NCBI RefSeq assembly: GCF_014534655.1
Contig: NZ_JACVVD010000002.1
Span: forward strand, 186,001-250,000
Direction of reading: 5' to 3'
Source: Paenibacillus sedimenti
GTDB taxonomy: Bacteria; Bacillota; Bacilli; Paenibacillales; NBRC-103111
DNA length: 64,000 nucleotides
Within the stretch, counting starts at the first letter, position 1. Every line of letters begins with the position of its first letter. This document shows positions 27,102 through 36,405 of this stretch, piece after piece. Made by a program: the position numbers and the translations under genes. Under the pieces are notes generated by a model. It saw nothing but the letters and a program-made list of their open reading frames with translations. It did not search any database and was not told the DNA's origin.

Positions 27102-27245
27102 GGGGGCTATCTCTAAGGTTCAAGTCACAAATGGTGAAGGCGGTAGTCATATAGCTTAAGACAAGGGTATCGACCATGAGGTCGAAAGGAAGTGGCGGCA
27201 AATCCCCGGCCTGAGTAACACGAATCTAATAGAAGGCTAGCGTGG
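27102..27245 (+). other. Possible group II intron 5'-domain remnant with half of a repeated hairpin
   Basis: The stretch GACAAGGGTATCGACC-ATGAGGTCGAA, the following GGCAAATCCCCGGCCTGA, and AACACGAATC.AATAGAAGGCTAGC resemble the 5' structural domain of bacterial group II introns upstream of their reverse transcriptase. No reverse transcriptase and no domain V are present. The segment begins with GGGGGCTATCTCTAAGGTT (27102-27120), which matches only the left arm of the hairpin at 826. Recognised from memory of such introns, so moderate confidence. Confidence 0.4.
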
Positions 27246-27315
27246 TTATGGCAAAGATTATGGCAGTTACGGATATCGGGAAGGGCAAGGTATTCGGAAC
27301 CGCCAATTGTCCAAG

Positions 27316-27781
27316 TTCAAGGCGCACATGAAAATTACGGTTCCAATGCTCGCCGAAACGTATAAATTTTGTTTGGTTCTGGCAATCTCGGGTGGTCTGA
27401 ATGTATTCGCCAATATGTTTGGATTTTTTCGCAGTATTCCTGTAGAGCTGAAGGAATCGGCGTGTATGGACGTGGCAAGCATTTACCGGACATTTTATAC
27501 GATCATTTTGCCGATTATTTAACCTGCTGTTGCAACGATGGTGATCTTCGTTTTCTTGTCCGCGTGGAACGAATTTACAATGGCGTTAATTCTGATTACG
27601 AAGGAATCCCTGAAGACGCTGCCGCTTGGATTGCTTTTCTTTCAAGGTCAATTTACAACCAATTGGGGCCGCGATGGGAGCGGCGATGACGATTGCCAGC
27701 TTGCCGACCGTACTCGTCTATGTGCTCTTTAGCGAACAAGTCGAAAAGGCTTTGACTGTCGGGTCGGCCGTAAAGGGGTAG
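27316..27781 (+). pseudogene. Fused remnants of two carbohydrate ABC permease genes
   Basis: The first part (27316 to about 27420, KITVPMLAETYKFCLVLAISGGL) resembles the end of a MalF-type sugar permease. It runs directly into FFRSIPVELKESACMDVAS, the conserved EAA region of a MalG-type permease. That part contains an in-frame TAA (27520-27522) and a one-base deletion near 27668, after which the true C-terminus (AAMTIASLPTVLVYVLFSEQVEKALTVGSAVKG-like) ends at 27781. A deletion has joined the two genes and point changes have followed. It probably once served uptake of sugars released by the pectin enzymes next door. Confidence 0.8.
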
Positions 27782-27840
27782 TAAGAGGCGGTCGCTTCTC
27801 CATAAGGTGAAAGGTTAGATTGGAATAGGTGCTAGCAACA

Positions 27841-27869
27841 ATCCGTCAAACCGAATGCGTTTGACGGAT
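27841..27869. terminator. Hairpin at the end of the esterase operon
   Basis: ATCCGTCAAAC (27841-27851) pairs perfectly with GTTTGACGGAT (27859-27869). It lies just past the stop of the minus-strand esterase operon; a T-rich tail (TATTTT) is only on the plus strand, so it better terminates plus-strand transcription of the permease remnant. Confidence 0.55.
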
Positions 27870-27912
27870 GCTGCCGGTCTTATTTTAACGTATGAAGTTG
27901 TTGCCCGGAAAT

Positions 27913-29541
27913 CTACTTTATAAAGGATATGATGGCCAAATTCATTTCGCGGATTCCGTCCGTTACCAGCCGGGCTATTTGGATGGCGCCGTTTTCCTGA
28001 AAGTGGGTGTTGTCCTGAACGCCGTTAGGGAAATTCGGATATGCGCCGGGCTCAAGCCAAAGGAATATCGATTTGGTCGCTTCTACGCCAATGGAATTGT
28101 AGTACTGTATGCTCTTCGAGTTCAAATCGATCAGTTTCACATTGCGCTCGGATGCGACTTGTTTCATGGCCGTTACGTAATCGGGGAAATCGTTCTTGAA
28201 ATTGCCGTTCGCGTCGTAGCTCCTGCGCCCGACCGGGGTAACAAGAACCGGAATCGCCTGACGCTGATTCGCTCCGTCAATGTACATGTTCAAATACTGT
28301 TTGTAGGTCGTGTACGGGTCGGTATGCCGTTCGGGAATGGATGACGCATCGTTATGCCCGAACTGAATGAACAAATAATCATTCGGTTTGATTTCGTTCA
28401 GGATCGCATCCAGCCTCCCTTCGACCGCAAAGCTCTTGGAACTGCGCCCGCCGATGGCTCGGTTCGTAAATTTGACGCTGCTTGTGAAATAGTCGGCTAT
28501 TTTTTGACCCCATCCGGCTTCCGGATAAAAGCTGGAATTATAAGTTTGTACGGTAGAGTCTCCCGCGATGTAGACATTCGGAACAGTGCCCTGAACGCGA
28601 TTTGGAAGCTTTGTTGCTATGAGCGCATTGATGCGCGGAACCGTGCCGACGATGTCCACGTTCAGTTGGCTGTCGATGACGGAAACGGTAAACGTGACAT
28701 CCGAATAGCTGCCGGCGGCGGTCGTAAGAGCAGCTGCTTTGGTCAAGCCTTCAGCTTTAATGTCCACGGAATTGCCCGCAATGGCATCGCCCGAGATGAT
28801 GCGAACCTGATAATCGCCGTTAGGTACATCGGCGAGGAAAGAGGTGCCGCTCGGCATCGTAAAATCACTGCGAAGCGGATCAGAAGTAGCCCGGTCCCGC
28901 GAGCTTACTTTTGTCGTATCGGCAAACCCATACCCGCGTTCGGATGAATAGGCAGTGCTTTCCAATACCTGTATATACCCAGATTCTATGGCGCCAGGCC
29001 CAAAATCATATTTAAATATTCTTGAAATTTCGACAGCGTTCACTCTGGGGACCGCTCCCGTAAACTCAAGATTAAGCTGGCCGTCAGTGATCGTTACCGG
29101 AAAACTCTTCTGATCGAATTGGCCTGCTGCCGAGCTTAGAGCGGCTATGGCAACACCCTCAGCTTTGACGCCTGTGCTGGAGGAAGCGATGTTATCGCCG
29201 GAAATAACGGTTATCTGATAGTCGCCGTTCGGAAGATCCGCTTTGAACTGCGTGCCGGCGGGCATACAGAAGTCGCCTCTCAGCGCATCCGGCGCCCCTC
29301 GGTCGCGGGATGTCACCTTCGATACATCCTCAAATCCATAACCCAGGGATGGGGAGTAGGAAGTCGTCGGAAGCAGCCCGGTATACCCTGGGGCTGCCGT
29401 GCCGGGACCGCAATCGAACAAGAGAAGCGATTTGGCCGGCGGGGCTGCAGAAGCGTCTGTCGGCAAGGAAAACGCGCTTCCCAGCACGAACCCGGTACAT
29501 ATTGCGGCTATAGACAGGCAGTTTGCTATTCGCTTGAACAT
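27913..29541 (-). CDS. Secreted SGNH esterase with two malectin-like domains (rhamnogalacturonan acetylesterase type)
   Basis: 542 residues from ATG 29541 (GGGAGG upstream); an earlier in-frame ATG lacks a site. It has a signal peptide (1 to about 33) and two tandem malectin-like beta-sandwich modules (about 40-175 and 175-315, each with DxGPG, GYGF, SRDR and PNGDYQ). The SGNH hydrolase domain (about 325-540) has the nucleophile in AGDSTV, GGRSS, FGHND and DNTHF. Such enzymes remove acetyl groups from rhamnogalacturonan I so that lyases can cut. It is the second gene of a two-gene operon, 20 bases after its paralogue. Confidence 0.88.
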   Translation of the reverse strand: MFKRIANCLSIAAICTGFVLGSAFSLPTDASAAPPAKSLLLFDCGPGTAAPGYTGLLPTTSYSPSLGYGFEDVSKVTSRDRGAPDALRGDFCMPAGTQFKADLPNGDYQITVISGDNIASSSTGVKAEGVAIAALSSAAGQFDQKSFPVTITDGQLNLEFTGAVPRVNAVEISRIFKYDFGPGAIESGYIQVLESTAYSSERGYGFADTTKVSSRDRATSDPLRSDFTMPSGTSFLADVPNGDYQVRIISGDAIAGNSVDIKAEGLTKAAALTTAAGSYSDVTFTVSVIDSQLNVDIVGTVPRINALIATKLPNRVQGTVPNVYIAGDSTVQTYNSSFYPEAGWGQKIADYFTSSVKFTNRAIGGRSSKSFAVEGRLDAILNEIKPNDYLFIQFGHNDASSIPERHTDPYTTYKQYLNMYIDGANQRQAIPVLVTPVGRRSYDANGNFKNDFPDYVTAMKQVASERNVKLIDLNSKSIQYYNSIGVEATKSIFLWLEPGAYPNFPNGVQDNTHFQENGAIQIARLVTDGIREMNLAIISFIK

Positions 29542-29560
29542 ATTAATGCCTCCCAGAAAA

Positions 29561-31195
29561 TTATTTGAGATGATTAGCGAGCGGCTGTACATTGTTCAGT
29601 CTGATTTCATTCACCACAAGGGCGGCTAATTGGTTGGCTCCATATTCCTGAAAGTGCACGTTGTCTTGGGCGCCGTTCGGATAATTAGGGCTTTCGCCGG
29701 GATCCAGCCACATGAAAACATCTTTCGTTTTTTCGACACCGATGGAGTTGTAATATTGGATGCTTCTTGCATTCAAGTCGAGGACAGGTACGTTCATCGC
29801 CGTACCTAATTCCCGCATGGCAGACGGATAATTGCCGATGCTGTTCGTGAAGACGCCGTTCGCATCATACGTCCGTTTGCTCTGGGAAGTGACCAGAACC
29901 GGAGTGGCTTGGCGTGCGCGCGCTCCGTCTATATACTTTTTCAGATAATCCTTAAATGTGGTTGCAGGGTCGGTATGGCGCGCGGTATCGCTGCTCGAGT
30001 CGTTGATACCGAACATAATGAAAAGATAATCGCCCGCTTTCATCCGGCTGAATATCGTATCCAGCGATCCTTCGTCGACGAAGCTCTTGCTGCTGCGACC
30101 TCGTTTGGCCTGGTTATCGATCGATATGTTTTCCGTGAAATAATTCGGCAGCATTTGCCCCCAGCCGGCTTGAGGAGCCTGGAATTCGTTGTAATCGGAA
30201 ACGGTCGAATCACCGGCCAGAAAGAGCGTAATTCGCTTATCCGGGACGGAATCGGGCTTTCTTGTGATGACAATAGCATTCACATGAGGAGCGGAGGCAA
30301 TGAAGTCAAGATTCAACTGGCCATCCGCTACCTTGATCGGGAACGTATCCTCGATGAATTTGCCTTCCGGGGAACCGAAGCTGTAAAGTTCGGGAAGACC
30401 TTCCGCCTTGACATCCATGGACGTTTTGCCAATGGCGTCGCCGGTCAATATGGACACATCATAGATGCCGTTAGGCAGATCGACCTGGAAAGGCGTTCCG
30501 CTGGGCATGAGGAAATCCGCTCGAAGCGCATCGGGCGTTCCCCGATCCCGTGAGCTTACCTTGGTTATATCAGGGAATCCATATCCTAGCGCTGCGCTGT
30601 ATGCGGTACTCTGAAGAACCTGGGTATAGCCGGATTGAACGGCGCCGGGTCCGAAATCAAACTTCAGGATTGATGAGATTTCAATGGCATTGATGCGGGG
30701 AACGGAGGAAATGAAATCCAGCGTCAATTGTTTGTCCGATACTTTGACCGTAACGGTTTTCTTAGCGAATTGACCTGCGGAAGCGGAGAGGGTGGCAACG
30801 CTGACGCCTTCCGCTTTCACCTCTGTCATGGAAGAAGCAATACTGTCTCCGGAAATCATAGTCAACGTATAATCGCCGTTCGGCAGGTCAACTTTGAAGG
30901 GCGTTCCGGCGGGCATACAGAAATCGCTCTCCAGCGCATTGGACGATCCTCTGTCCCGTGAACCGACTTTCGAGGCGTCTTCAAAGCCGTAGCCTGAAGA
31001 AGTCATATACCCCGCAGATTGCAGCACTTGCTTAAAACCGGGTTCCACTGCTCCGGGACCGAAGTCGAATTTGTACACCTGAACAGGCGAAGCTGCCAAG
31101 GCCTTGTTCGTCAGACTCATAGAGATCCCCGTGAAGAGAGTCACGAATAAGGCTATGGACATTAGCAGTGAAAAATATCTTGTAGCCGTTTTCAT
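29561..31195 (-). CDS. Secreted SGNH esterase with two malectin-like domains, paralogue
   Basis: 544 residues from ATG 31195, preceded by GGAGGTG. It has the same architecture as its neighbour: a signal peptide (1-35), two malectin-like modules (about 40-310) and an SGNH domain with AGDSTV, RGRSS, FGIND (His replaced by Ile in the FGHND block) and DNVHF. The Ser and Asp-x-x-His of the catalytic dyad remain, so activity is likely. The FGIND change may alter oxyanion-hole geometry or specificity. The pair look like a tandem duplication that has diverged, perhaps for different acetyl positions on the same polymer. Confidence 0.88.
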   Translation of the reverse strand: MKTATRYFSLLMSIALFVTLFTGISMSLTNKALAASPVQVYKFDFGPGAVEPGFKQVLQSAGYMTSSGYGFEDASKVGSRDRGSSNALESDFCMPAGTPFKVDLPNGDYTLTMISGDSIASSMTEVKAEGVSVATLSASAGQFAKKTVTVKVSDKQLTLDFISSVPRINAIEISSILKFDFGPGAVQSGYTQVLQSTAYSAALGYGFPDITKVSSRDRGTPDALRADFLMPSGTPFQVDLPNGIYDVSILTGDAIGKTSMDVKAEGLPELYSFGSPEGKFIEDTFPIKVADGQLNLDFIASAPHVNAIVITRKPDSVPDKRITLFLAGDSTVSDYNEFQAPQAGWGQMLPNYFTENISIDNQAKRGRSSKSFVDEGSLDTIFSRMKAGDYLFIMFGINDSSSDTARHTDPATTFKDYLKKYIDGARARQATPVLVTSQSKRTYDANGVFTNSIGNYPSAMRELGTAMNVPVLDLNARSIQYYNSIGVEKTKDVFMWLDPGESPNYPNGAQDNVHFQEYGANQLAALVVNEIRLNNVQPLANHLK

Positions 31196-31595
31196 TTGTA
31201 AATACACCTCCATATTTAGTGATGAAATGATTGTCAATCCTGTTAGGTTGATCCGAATCCGAAAGTTACCTCCTCCCTTCAGCCGTGCTTGATGTAAACA
31301 ATTAATTCACTCCCTCCCTATTCCAAAAAATTCCATGCCCATTAATTGTAAACACAGTCCTGAAAAATGTAATCTCAAAAATTGGACATTATTGTTTAAA
31401 TATCAGATATGATTTCAAATTTTGGTCGCGCTTTCATGTTATCTGATTTTTAATGGGAAAAATCGGATTTTTTGCTTAATCGCCGCCAAGCAATAAGCTA
31501 TGATGAAGGGAGGGAGGTGGTAAGAAAAAGTGAGGCAGCTAGATAACGCTATTGGCGATGCAGCAAGCAGTTCACTTTGAAACGGAGGTATGATG
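31196..31595. other. Divergent control region of the rhamnogalacturonan locus
   Basis: 400 bases without a gene, between the esterase operon (minus) and the lyase (plus). Strongly AT-rich in the middle. The hairpin AAAAATC/GGATTTTT lies near 31458-31473. No confident promoter or catabolite-repression site was seen; a shared regulator site is likely here because both sides serve the same substrate. Confidence 0.4.
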
Positions 31596-33908
31596 ATGAA
31601 AACAACCAGACGCGGAGGGCGTCTCACACTGGTAATTTCTTTTGCGGCGATGCTGGTTTTGACGGGATTTCCGTCAACGACCGAGGCGGCCCCGGGCAAT
31701 GCTTACCGGTTTGATTACGGTTCTGCGGCAAGTCCCGTCGAAGCCGGATATCTGCAAGTCAGCAACACGATGGTATATAACAGCACAAGGGGTTACGGCC
31801 TCAACATGCAGGTGGATTTCCGGGACCGCGGGGCGCCGGATCCGCTGCTGCGGGATTTTGTCATTAATGCGAACTATTCCTTCGCGGTAGATATTCAAAA
31901 CGGAAGCTACAAGGTCAAATTGAAAGCCGGGGACCAGATCGCGTCGAACCGGACCAGCGTCAGTATTGAGGGGGTACCGGTCGGCAACCTGGCATCGTCC
32001 AGCGGCAGCTTTGCCGAGCTTGACCAGAACGTGACCGTCACCGACGGCCAAATGAATTTTGATTTCGGCCGGGACGGAAGAGTCAACAGCATTGAAATAA
32101 CTCCGGCCAGACAGATGGAGAAGCTGGATCGCGGTTTAGTGGCCGTGAAGGTGAACAGCGGCGTTTATGTAGGCTGGAGATTACTTGGGACGGAGCAGCC
32201 AAGCATCTCTTTTAATCTGTACCGAAATGGAACCAAGGTGAATGCCACGCCGATAACCGACAGTACGAACTATCTGGATACGGGCGGATCGGTTGCATCC
32301 AGTTACCAGGTTAAAGCCGTCGTGAATGGCATCGAGCAGCCGGGTTCGGCCACGGCAACCGTCTGGGGCGCCAACTATCACCAACTTCCGTTGCAAAAAC
32401 CGAACGGGGGCACGACGCCTGATAATGCGGCTTATACCTATAGTGCGAACGATGCCAGCCTCGGCGATGTGGACGGTGACGGCCAATACGAAATCATCCT
32501 GAAGTGGGACCCGTCCAACTCCAGGGACAATTCCCAGGCCGGGTATACGGGAAATGTCTATATTGATGCCTATAAATTAAACGGCACTCGTCTGTGGAGG
32601 ATTGATCTCGGGAAAAACATACGGGCGGGGGCGCACTACACGCAATTCATGGTATATGACCTCGATGGGGACGGAAAAGCGGAAGTCGCGATGAAAACAG
32701 CAGACGGAACTGTGGATGGCACCGGTGTCACAATTGGAAATGCGTCTGCCGATTATCGGAATGCGAGCGGGTATATATTAAGCGGACCGGAATATTTGAC
32801 GATTTTCAACGGCCAAACCGGTAAAGCGATGACAACGGTCAATTACGATCCGCCGCGGGGGAATGTTTCGGACTGGGGGGATGCTTACGGCAACAGGGTG
32901 GACCGCTTCTTGGCGGGCATCGCGTATCTGGACGGAGTAAAGCCAAGCTTGGTTATGGCTCGAGGATATTATACGAGAACAGTTATTGTCGCTTATAATT
33001 ATCGCAACGGCGCACTGACCAAGCAGTGGACCTTTGATTCCAACAGCGCCGGAAATACAGCCTACGCGGGCCAAGGCAATCACAGTTTGAGCGTGGCCGA
33101 TGTCGATAATGACGGCAAGGATGAGATTATTTACGGGGCGATGACGCTCGACGATAACGGAACCGGCCTGTACAATACAGGTTTGGGCCACGGAGATGCC
33201 TTGCATGTCGGAGATCTCGATCCGACCCGGCCGGGCATGGAAGTATTTGACGTACATGAGCATAAAGATGCTCAATATGGCATGGAAATGCACGATGCGG
33301 ATACTGGCGCGATCCTGTGGGGACGTTATACGGGCACGGACACAGGCAGGGGATTAACCGCCGATATCGACCCGAGATATCCGGGGGAAGAGGCTTGGGC
33401 CGTGAATGGAGCCTGGAACAGCATGACCGGTTGGTTGTACAGCGCACAAGGGCAACTGCTTTCAACCGCGATTCCCTCCACTAACTTCGCTATTTGGTGG
33501 GATGGGGATCTGCAGCGGGAACTGCTGGATCATCAGTGGGACAGTACGACGGGAACCGGCGTAGGTAAAATCTATAAATGGAATTATACGAATAACACGC
33601 TGGTTAATTTGCTGACGGCTTCGGGAACGCTCTCCAACAACAATACCAAGGGGACGCCAAGTCTCCAGGCAGACTTGTTGGGAGACTGGCGCGAGGAAGT
33701 GATCTGGCGGACAACCGATAGCAGCGCGCTGCGCATCTATACGACGACGGACGTGACATCTTACAAGATACCGACCCTCATGCATGACCCTGCTTACCGT
33801 CTGAGCATTGCGTGGCAAAATACCGCCTACAACCAGCCGCCGCATCCCGGTTTTTATCTTGGCAACGGGATGACGCCAGCTCCGACTCCGAATATGTATA
33901 CGCCGTAG
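31596..33908 (+). CDS. Rhamnogalacturonan lyase, PL11-type, with N-terminal malectin-like domain
   Basis: 770 residues from ATG 31596, the third of three consecutive ATG codons and the one correctly spaced from GGAGG (31584-31588). A signal peptide (1 to about 32) and one malectin-like module (about 36-165, FDYGSAASPVEAGYLQV) are followed by a PL11 catalytic domain (about 170-770) of an eight-bladed propeller. That domain carries repeated calcium-binding DVDGDG, DLDGDG and DVDNDG motifs and KTADGTVDGTG. These lyases cut the rhamnose-galacturonate backbone of pectin by beta-elimination. Its malectin-like module is the same type found in the divergent esterases, arguing for a shared polysaccharide target. 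Confidence 0.93.
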   Translation: MKTTRRGGRLTLVISFAAMLVLTGFPSTTEAAPGNAYRFDYGSAASPVEAGYLQVSNTMVYNSTRGYGLNMQVDFRDRGAPDPLLRDFVINANYSFAVDIQNGSYKVKLKAGDQIASNRTSVSIEGVPVGNLASSSGSFAELDQNVTVTDGQMNFDFGRDGRVNSIEITPARQMEKLDRGLVAVKVNSGVYVGWRLLGTEQPSISFNLYRNGTKVNATPITDSTNYLDTGGSVASSYQVKAVVNGIEQPGSATATVWGANYHQLPLQKPNGGTTPDNAAYTYSANDASLGDVDGDGQYEIILKWDPSNSRDNSQAGYTGNVYIDAYKLNGTRLWRIDLGKNIRAGAHYTQFMVYDLDGDGKAEVAMKTADGTVDGTGVTIGNASADYRNASGYILSGPEYLTIFNGQTGKAMTTVNYDPPRGNVSDWGDAYGNRVDRFLAGIAYLDGVKPSLVMARGYYTRTVIVAYNYRNGALTKQWTFDSNSAGNTAYAGQGNHSLSVADVDNDGKDEIIYGAMTLDDNGTGLYNTGLGHGDALHVGDLDPTRPGMEVFDVHEHKDAQYGMEMHDADTGAILWGRYTGTDTGRGLTADIDPRYPGEEAWAVNGAWNSMTGWLYSAQGQLLSTAIPSTNFAIWWDGDLQRELLDHQWDSTTGTGVGKIYKWNYTNNTLVNLLTASGTLSNNNTKGTPSLQADLLGDWREEVIWRTTDSSALRIYTTTDVTSYKIPTLMHDPAYRLSIAWQNTAYNQPPHPGFYLGNGMTPAPTPNMYTP

Positions 33909-33934
33909 GGTTGTCGAAAGAATGAAAACGAAAA

Positions 33935-33981
33935 GCAAGATATTCACTGTAGTAAGTAACAGCGAATATCTTGTTTTTTTT
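33935..33981 (+). terminator. Rho-independent terminator of the lyase gene
   Basis: CAAGATATTC-A-CTGT pairs with ACAG-C-GAATATCTTG around AGTAAGTA, followed by nine T residues. Confidence 0.92.
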
Positions 33982-34055
33982 GCGACCTGGTCGCATTTCG
34001 CATCATTCTTTCACCCAAACCGTCATTTCACCGGCGCCCCGGTTCGGAGAACACG

Positions 34056-34556
34056 CTACTTCGGCGGCTGCCCTCCGCCATTACCGCCATTTCCTGCGCC
34101 ATTGCCATTGTTGCCGGTTCCGTTAAAGAACGTATTCGTAAGCGCCCGAATTTTATCCATAAATTTCCCATACCCATAACCGGTAAGGAAGGCGACGCTA
34201 ATGCGTGCGGCCATCGAATCGCCTACTTGCAGCAGCAGAATGCCGCTTTCGAAGAGAACAATGGTGATGATAGCTGAGCCGAAGCAGACGATCGGTCGCA
34301 TCAGGTACCAGTAGATCCATTGCGTGGTGAGGTCATGGTAATGCTCATGAAACATGCGCAGCCCGTACAGCGCACCGCCCAAGGCACCGGCGAAACCAAA
34401 GGCCGCATATTCCCGATACAGGTTCACGTCGATGCCCAGTAACTTTCCTTGAAATGAACCGCTGCCAAGCAAGGCCATCATCCATAGACTGCCAATGAAC
34501 CATAGGAGCAAATAAGCGAAAATGGACTGCTTGCCGAACCTCTGAAGTGGCTCCAT
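34056..34556 (-). CDS. Membrane protein of unknown function with Gly/Asn-rich tail
   Basis: 166 residues from ATG 34556 (AAGGCGGTG upstream). Four hydrophobic helices (about 14-35, 53-72, 86-108, 120-140) are followed by a tail of FNGTGNNGNGAGNGGNGG and PPK. No family recognised; the arrangement suggests an inner-membrane protein with an exposed flexible C-terminus. It follows the glycosyltransferase gene by 25 bases on the same strand, so the two may be co-transcribed. Confidence 0.7.
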   Translation of the reverse strand: MEPLQRFGKQSIFAYLLLWFIGSLWMMALLGSGSFQGKLLGIDVNLYREYAAFGFAGALGGALYGLRMFHEHYHDLTTQWIYWYLMRPIVCFGSAIITIVLFESGILLLQVGDSMAARISVAFLTGYGYGKFMDKIRALTNTFFNGTGNNGNGAGNGGNGGGQPPK

Positions 34557-34580
34557 AAACAAACACCGCCTTACACATGG

Positions 34581-35771
34581 TTAGTACCATTGTATGAGCG
34601 GTGTTGTTGTTGATGACTTTATGTATGGACGTTTGTCCGATAGTTTCAAATATTGAATGATCGCCTTCGAGCAATCTTGCGCGCGAAATTGCTGATGGGT
34701 GCGGACATCCGACCTGCGCTTGGAGAGCTCAGGATACTGTTCGAGCAGCAGCTTAAACCAATGTTCGATCATATCCAGCGATGTTATCATTTGGCCGTAG
34801 CCTTGCTCTTGAAAGTATTGGCAGTTCTTTTCTTCTTGTCCGGGTATAGGCGAGTAGAACAGCATCGGAATGCCTTTGGCCATTGCTTCGGTACAGGTCA
34901 TACCGCCTGGCTTCGTAATGAGCAGATCCGATATATCCATCAGCTTGCTGATTTCGCGCGTGAAACCGATGAGATGGACGTTCGGTCGGCGGAAAACCTC
35001 TTCCTCCAGCAACTGCTGCCGTGCCTTTTCATTCGTGCCCAGGCAGATCAGAAGCTGGATATGCTCGCTCCAGGAGGCGATGTAAGTCAGAAGTTCTTCC
35101 TTCTCCTCTTTTTTGAAAACGCCCCAGCCGCCGCCCATCACCATGACCGTAGGCATGTCTTTCAGTCCGAATTCGCTGAGAGTTTGTTCTTTGCTGTGCT
35201 CCTGCCGGAAATTCGGATGCACGGGAATGCCTGTCACTTCTACATGCGTCTCCGGAACCCCTCGTCTCAGCAAATGATCGCGTACGGAAGGGGTCGAGAC
35301 CAAATATTTATCTACAGAGGGATCGATCCACGTTCCATGTACATCATAGTCTGTGATGACGGTGAAGAGGGGGACAGGCAGTCCGGCGCGTTTCAACCGA
35401 GATACGATGATGCTTGGAAAAGGATGCGTACAAACGATGATATCCGGTCTGAGCTGCCTGATCACCGCTTTGGTCTGTGCATAGAAAATGCGATGCAAGG
35501 CAAGCCCTGCGACGCGGTTGAGTGATTTTTTATACTGATTACGGTAGAGCATACCATAAAGTTTGGGTTGTGAAGTAACCGTGCGGCGGTATGCCGAAAA
35601 GACCCAAGGAGCCAAGGTCGGATGCAGGAACGCGCCCAGCTCGATCACGCGGGTAATAATCTCTGAAGAGTTCTGTCTGAGCTCGACCGATAGCGCATGA
35701 GCGGCTTGCGTATGTCCTTTCCCGAAGCCCTCGGATAAGAGCAAAATCCGTTTTTTTCGCAAGGAATTCAC
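34581..35771 (-). CDS. MGDG synthase-type glycosyltransferase (diacylglycerol glucosyltransferase-like)
   Basis: 396 residues from the start at 35771. The N-terminal MGDG_synth domain (about 8-175) begins ILLLSEGFGKGHTQAAHAL with the family GxGHxxAA pattern and includes CTHPFPS and VITDYDVHGTWIDPSVD. The GT28 C-terminal domain (about 190-370) has VMGGGWGVFKKEE and the nucleotide-sugar motif LITKPGGMTCTEAMAKGIP. Relatives such as UgtP transfer glucose to diacylglycerol to make glycolipid anchors for lipoteichoic acid; others make related lipids. It stands between a membrane protein gene and thymidine kinase and shows no defects. Confidence 0.9.
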   Translation of the reverse strand: MNSLRKKRILLLSEGFGKGHTQAAHALSVELRQNSSEIITRVIELGAFLHPTLAPWVFSAYRRTVTSQPKLYGMLYRNQYKKSLNRVAGLALHRIFYAQTKAVIRQLRPDIIVCTHPFPSIIVSRLKRAGLPVPLFTVITDYDVHGTWIDPSVDKYLVSTPSVRDHLLRRGVPETHVEVTGIPVHPNFRQEHSKEQTLSEFGLKDMPTVMVMGGGWGVFKKEEKEELLTYIASWSEHIQLLICLGTNEKARQQLLEEEVFRRPNVHLIGFTREISKLMDISDLLITKPGGMTCTEAMAKGIPMLFYSPIPGQEEKNCQYFQEQGYGQMITSLDMIEHWFKLLLEQYPELSKRRSDVRTHQQFRAQDCSKAIIQYLKLSDKRPYIKSSTTTPLIQWY

Positions 35772-35798
35772 CTTTCTTTGTGGAGCGGTTTATAGGGA

Positions 35799-36380
35799 TT
35801 ACTCGGCGGCCAAAGCCGCTTTTTTTCTCGAGGCATAGCATTTCCGGCATACCGGCACGTAGCTCTCATTGCCCCCGATTTGAATCTGTTCACCGTGGAA
35901 AATAGGTTCTCCGTCTTTGCAGCGCATATTCATAATCGCTTTTTTGTCGCAGTACCAGCAGACCGTCTTAATTTCTTCAATGGTATCCGCGGCTGCGATA
36001 AGGGCCGTGCTGCCTTCGAACAGCTCTCCCATGAAATCGGCTCTGAGGCCATACGCGATGACCGGAATATTCAAATCATCCACAATGTCGATAAGCTGAG
36101 CGACTTGTCCTTTATTCAGAAACTGCGCTTCATCGACCAAAATACAGTTAGGCTGCTCTGCACGGGCGAGTTCGATCATATTCAGCTTATCATCAACGAC
36201 GAGCGCGGTCTTCTGCATGCCGATCCGGGATGCGACCTGTCCCACGCCGTAACGGTCATCCACGACGGGAGTGAAGAGCAGCACTTTCTTGCCTTGCTCT
36301 TCATAATTGTGCGCGACGCGCAGGACTTCAATCGATTTGCCGCTGTTCATCGTGCCATAACGAAAATATAATTTTGCCAA
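35799..36380 (-). CDS. tdk: Thymidine kinase (type II)
   Basis: 193 residues. P-loop GTMNSGKS (9-16), catalytic region CILVDEAQFL (about 80-90, general base Glu) and the zinc-binding lasso with cysteines in CWYC and CRKC. It phosphorylates thymidine to dTMP in the pyrimidine salvage pathway, in the cytosol. Length is normal for the bacterial enzyme. It lies 27 bases before the glycosyltransferase gene on the same strand. Confidence 0.95.
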   Translation of the reverse strand: MAKLYFRYGTMNSGKSIEVLRVAHNYEEQGKKVLLFTPVVDDRYGVGQVASRIGMQKTALVVDDKLNMIELARAEQPNCILVDEAQFLNKGQVAQLIDIVDDLNIPVIAYGLRADFMGELFEGSTALIAAADTIEEIKTVCWYCDKKAIMNMRCKDGEPIFHGEQIQIGGNESYVPVCRKCYASRKKAALAAE

Positions 36381-36405
36381 GGGTGACAGTCCTCTCTGCG
36401 GTGTA

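Noticed and set aside
27892..30553. Several plus-strand frames of 150-214 codons opposite the two esterase genes
   Set aside because: They repeat in parallel in both paralogues because the coding strand is duplicated, have no ribosome binding sites, and the minus strand carries signal peptides and SGNH motifs.
34653..35525. 290-codon plus-strand frame opposite the glycosyltransferase gene
   Set aside because: Shadow frame: it lacks a start signal and its translation has no domain, while the minus strand encodes a clear MGDG-synthase-type enzyme.
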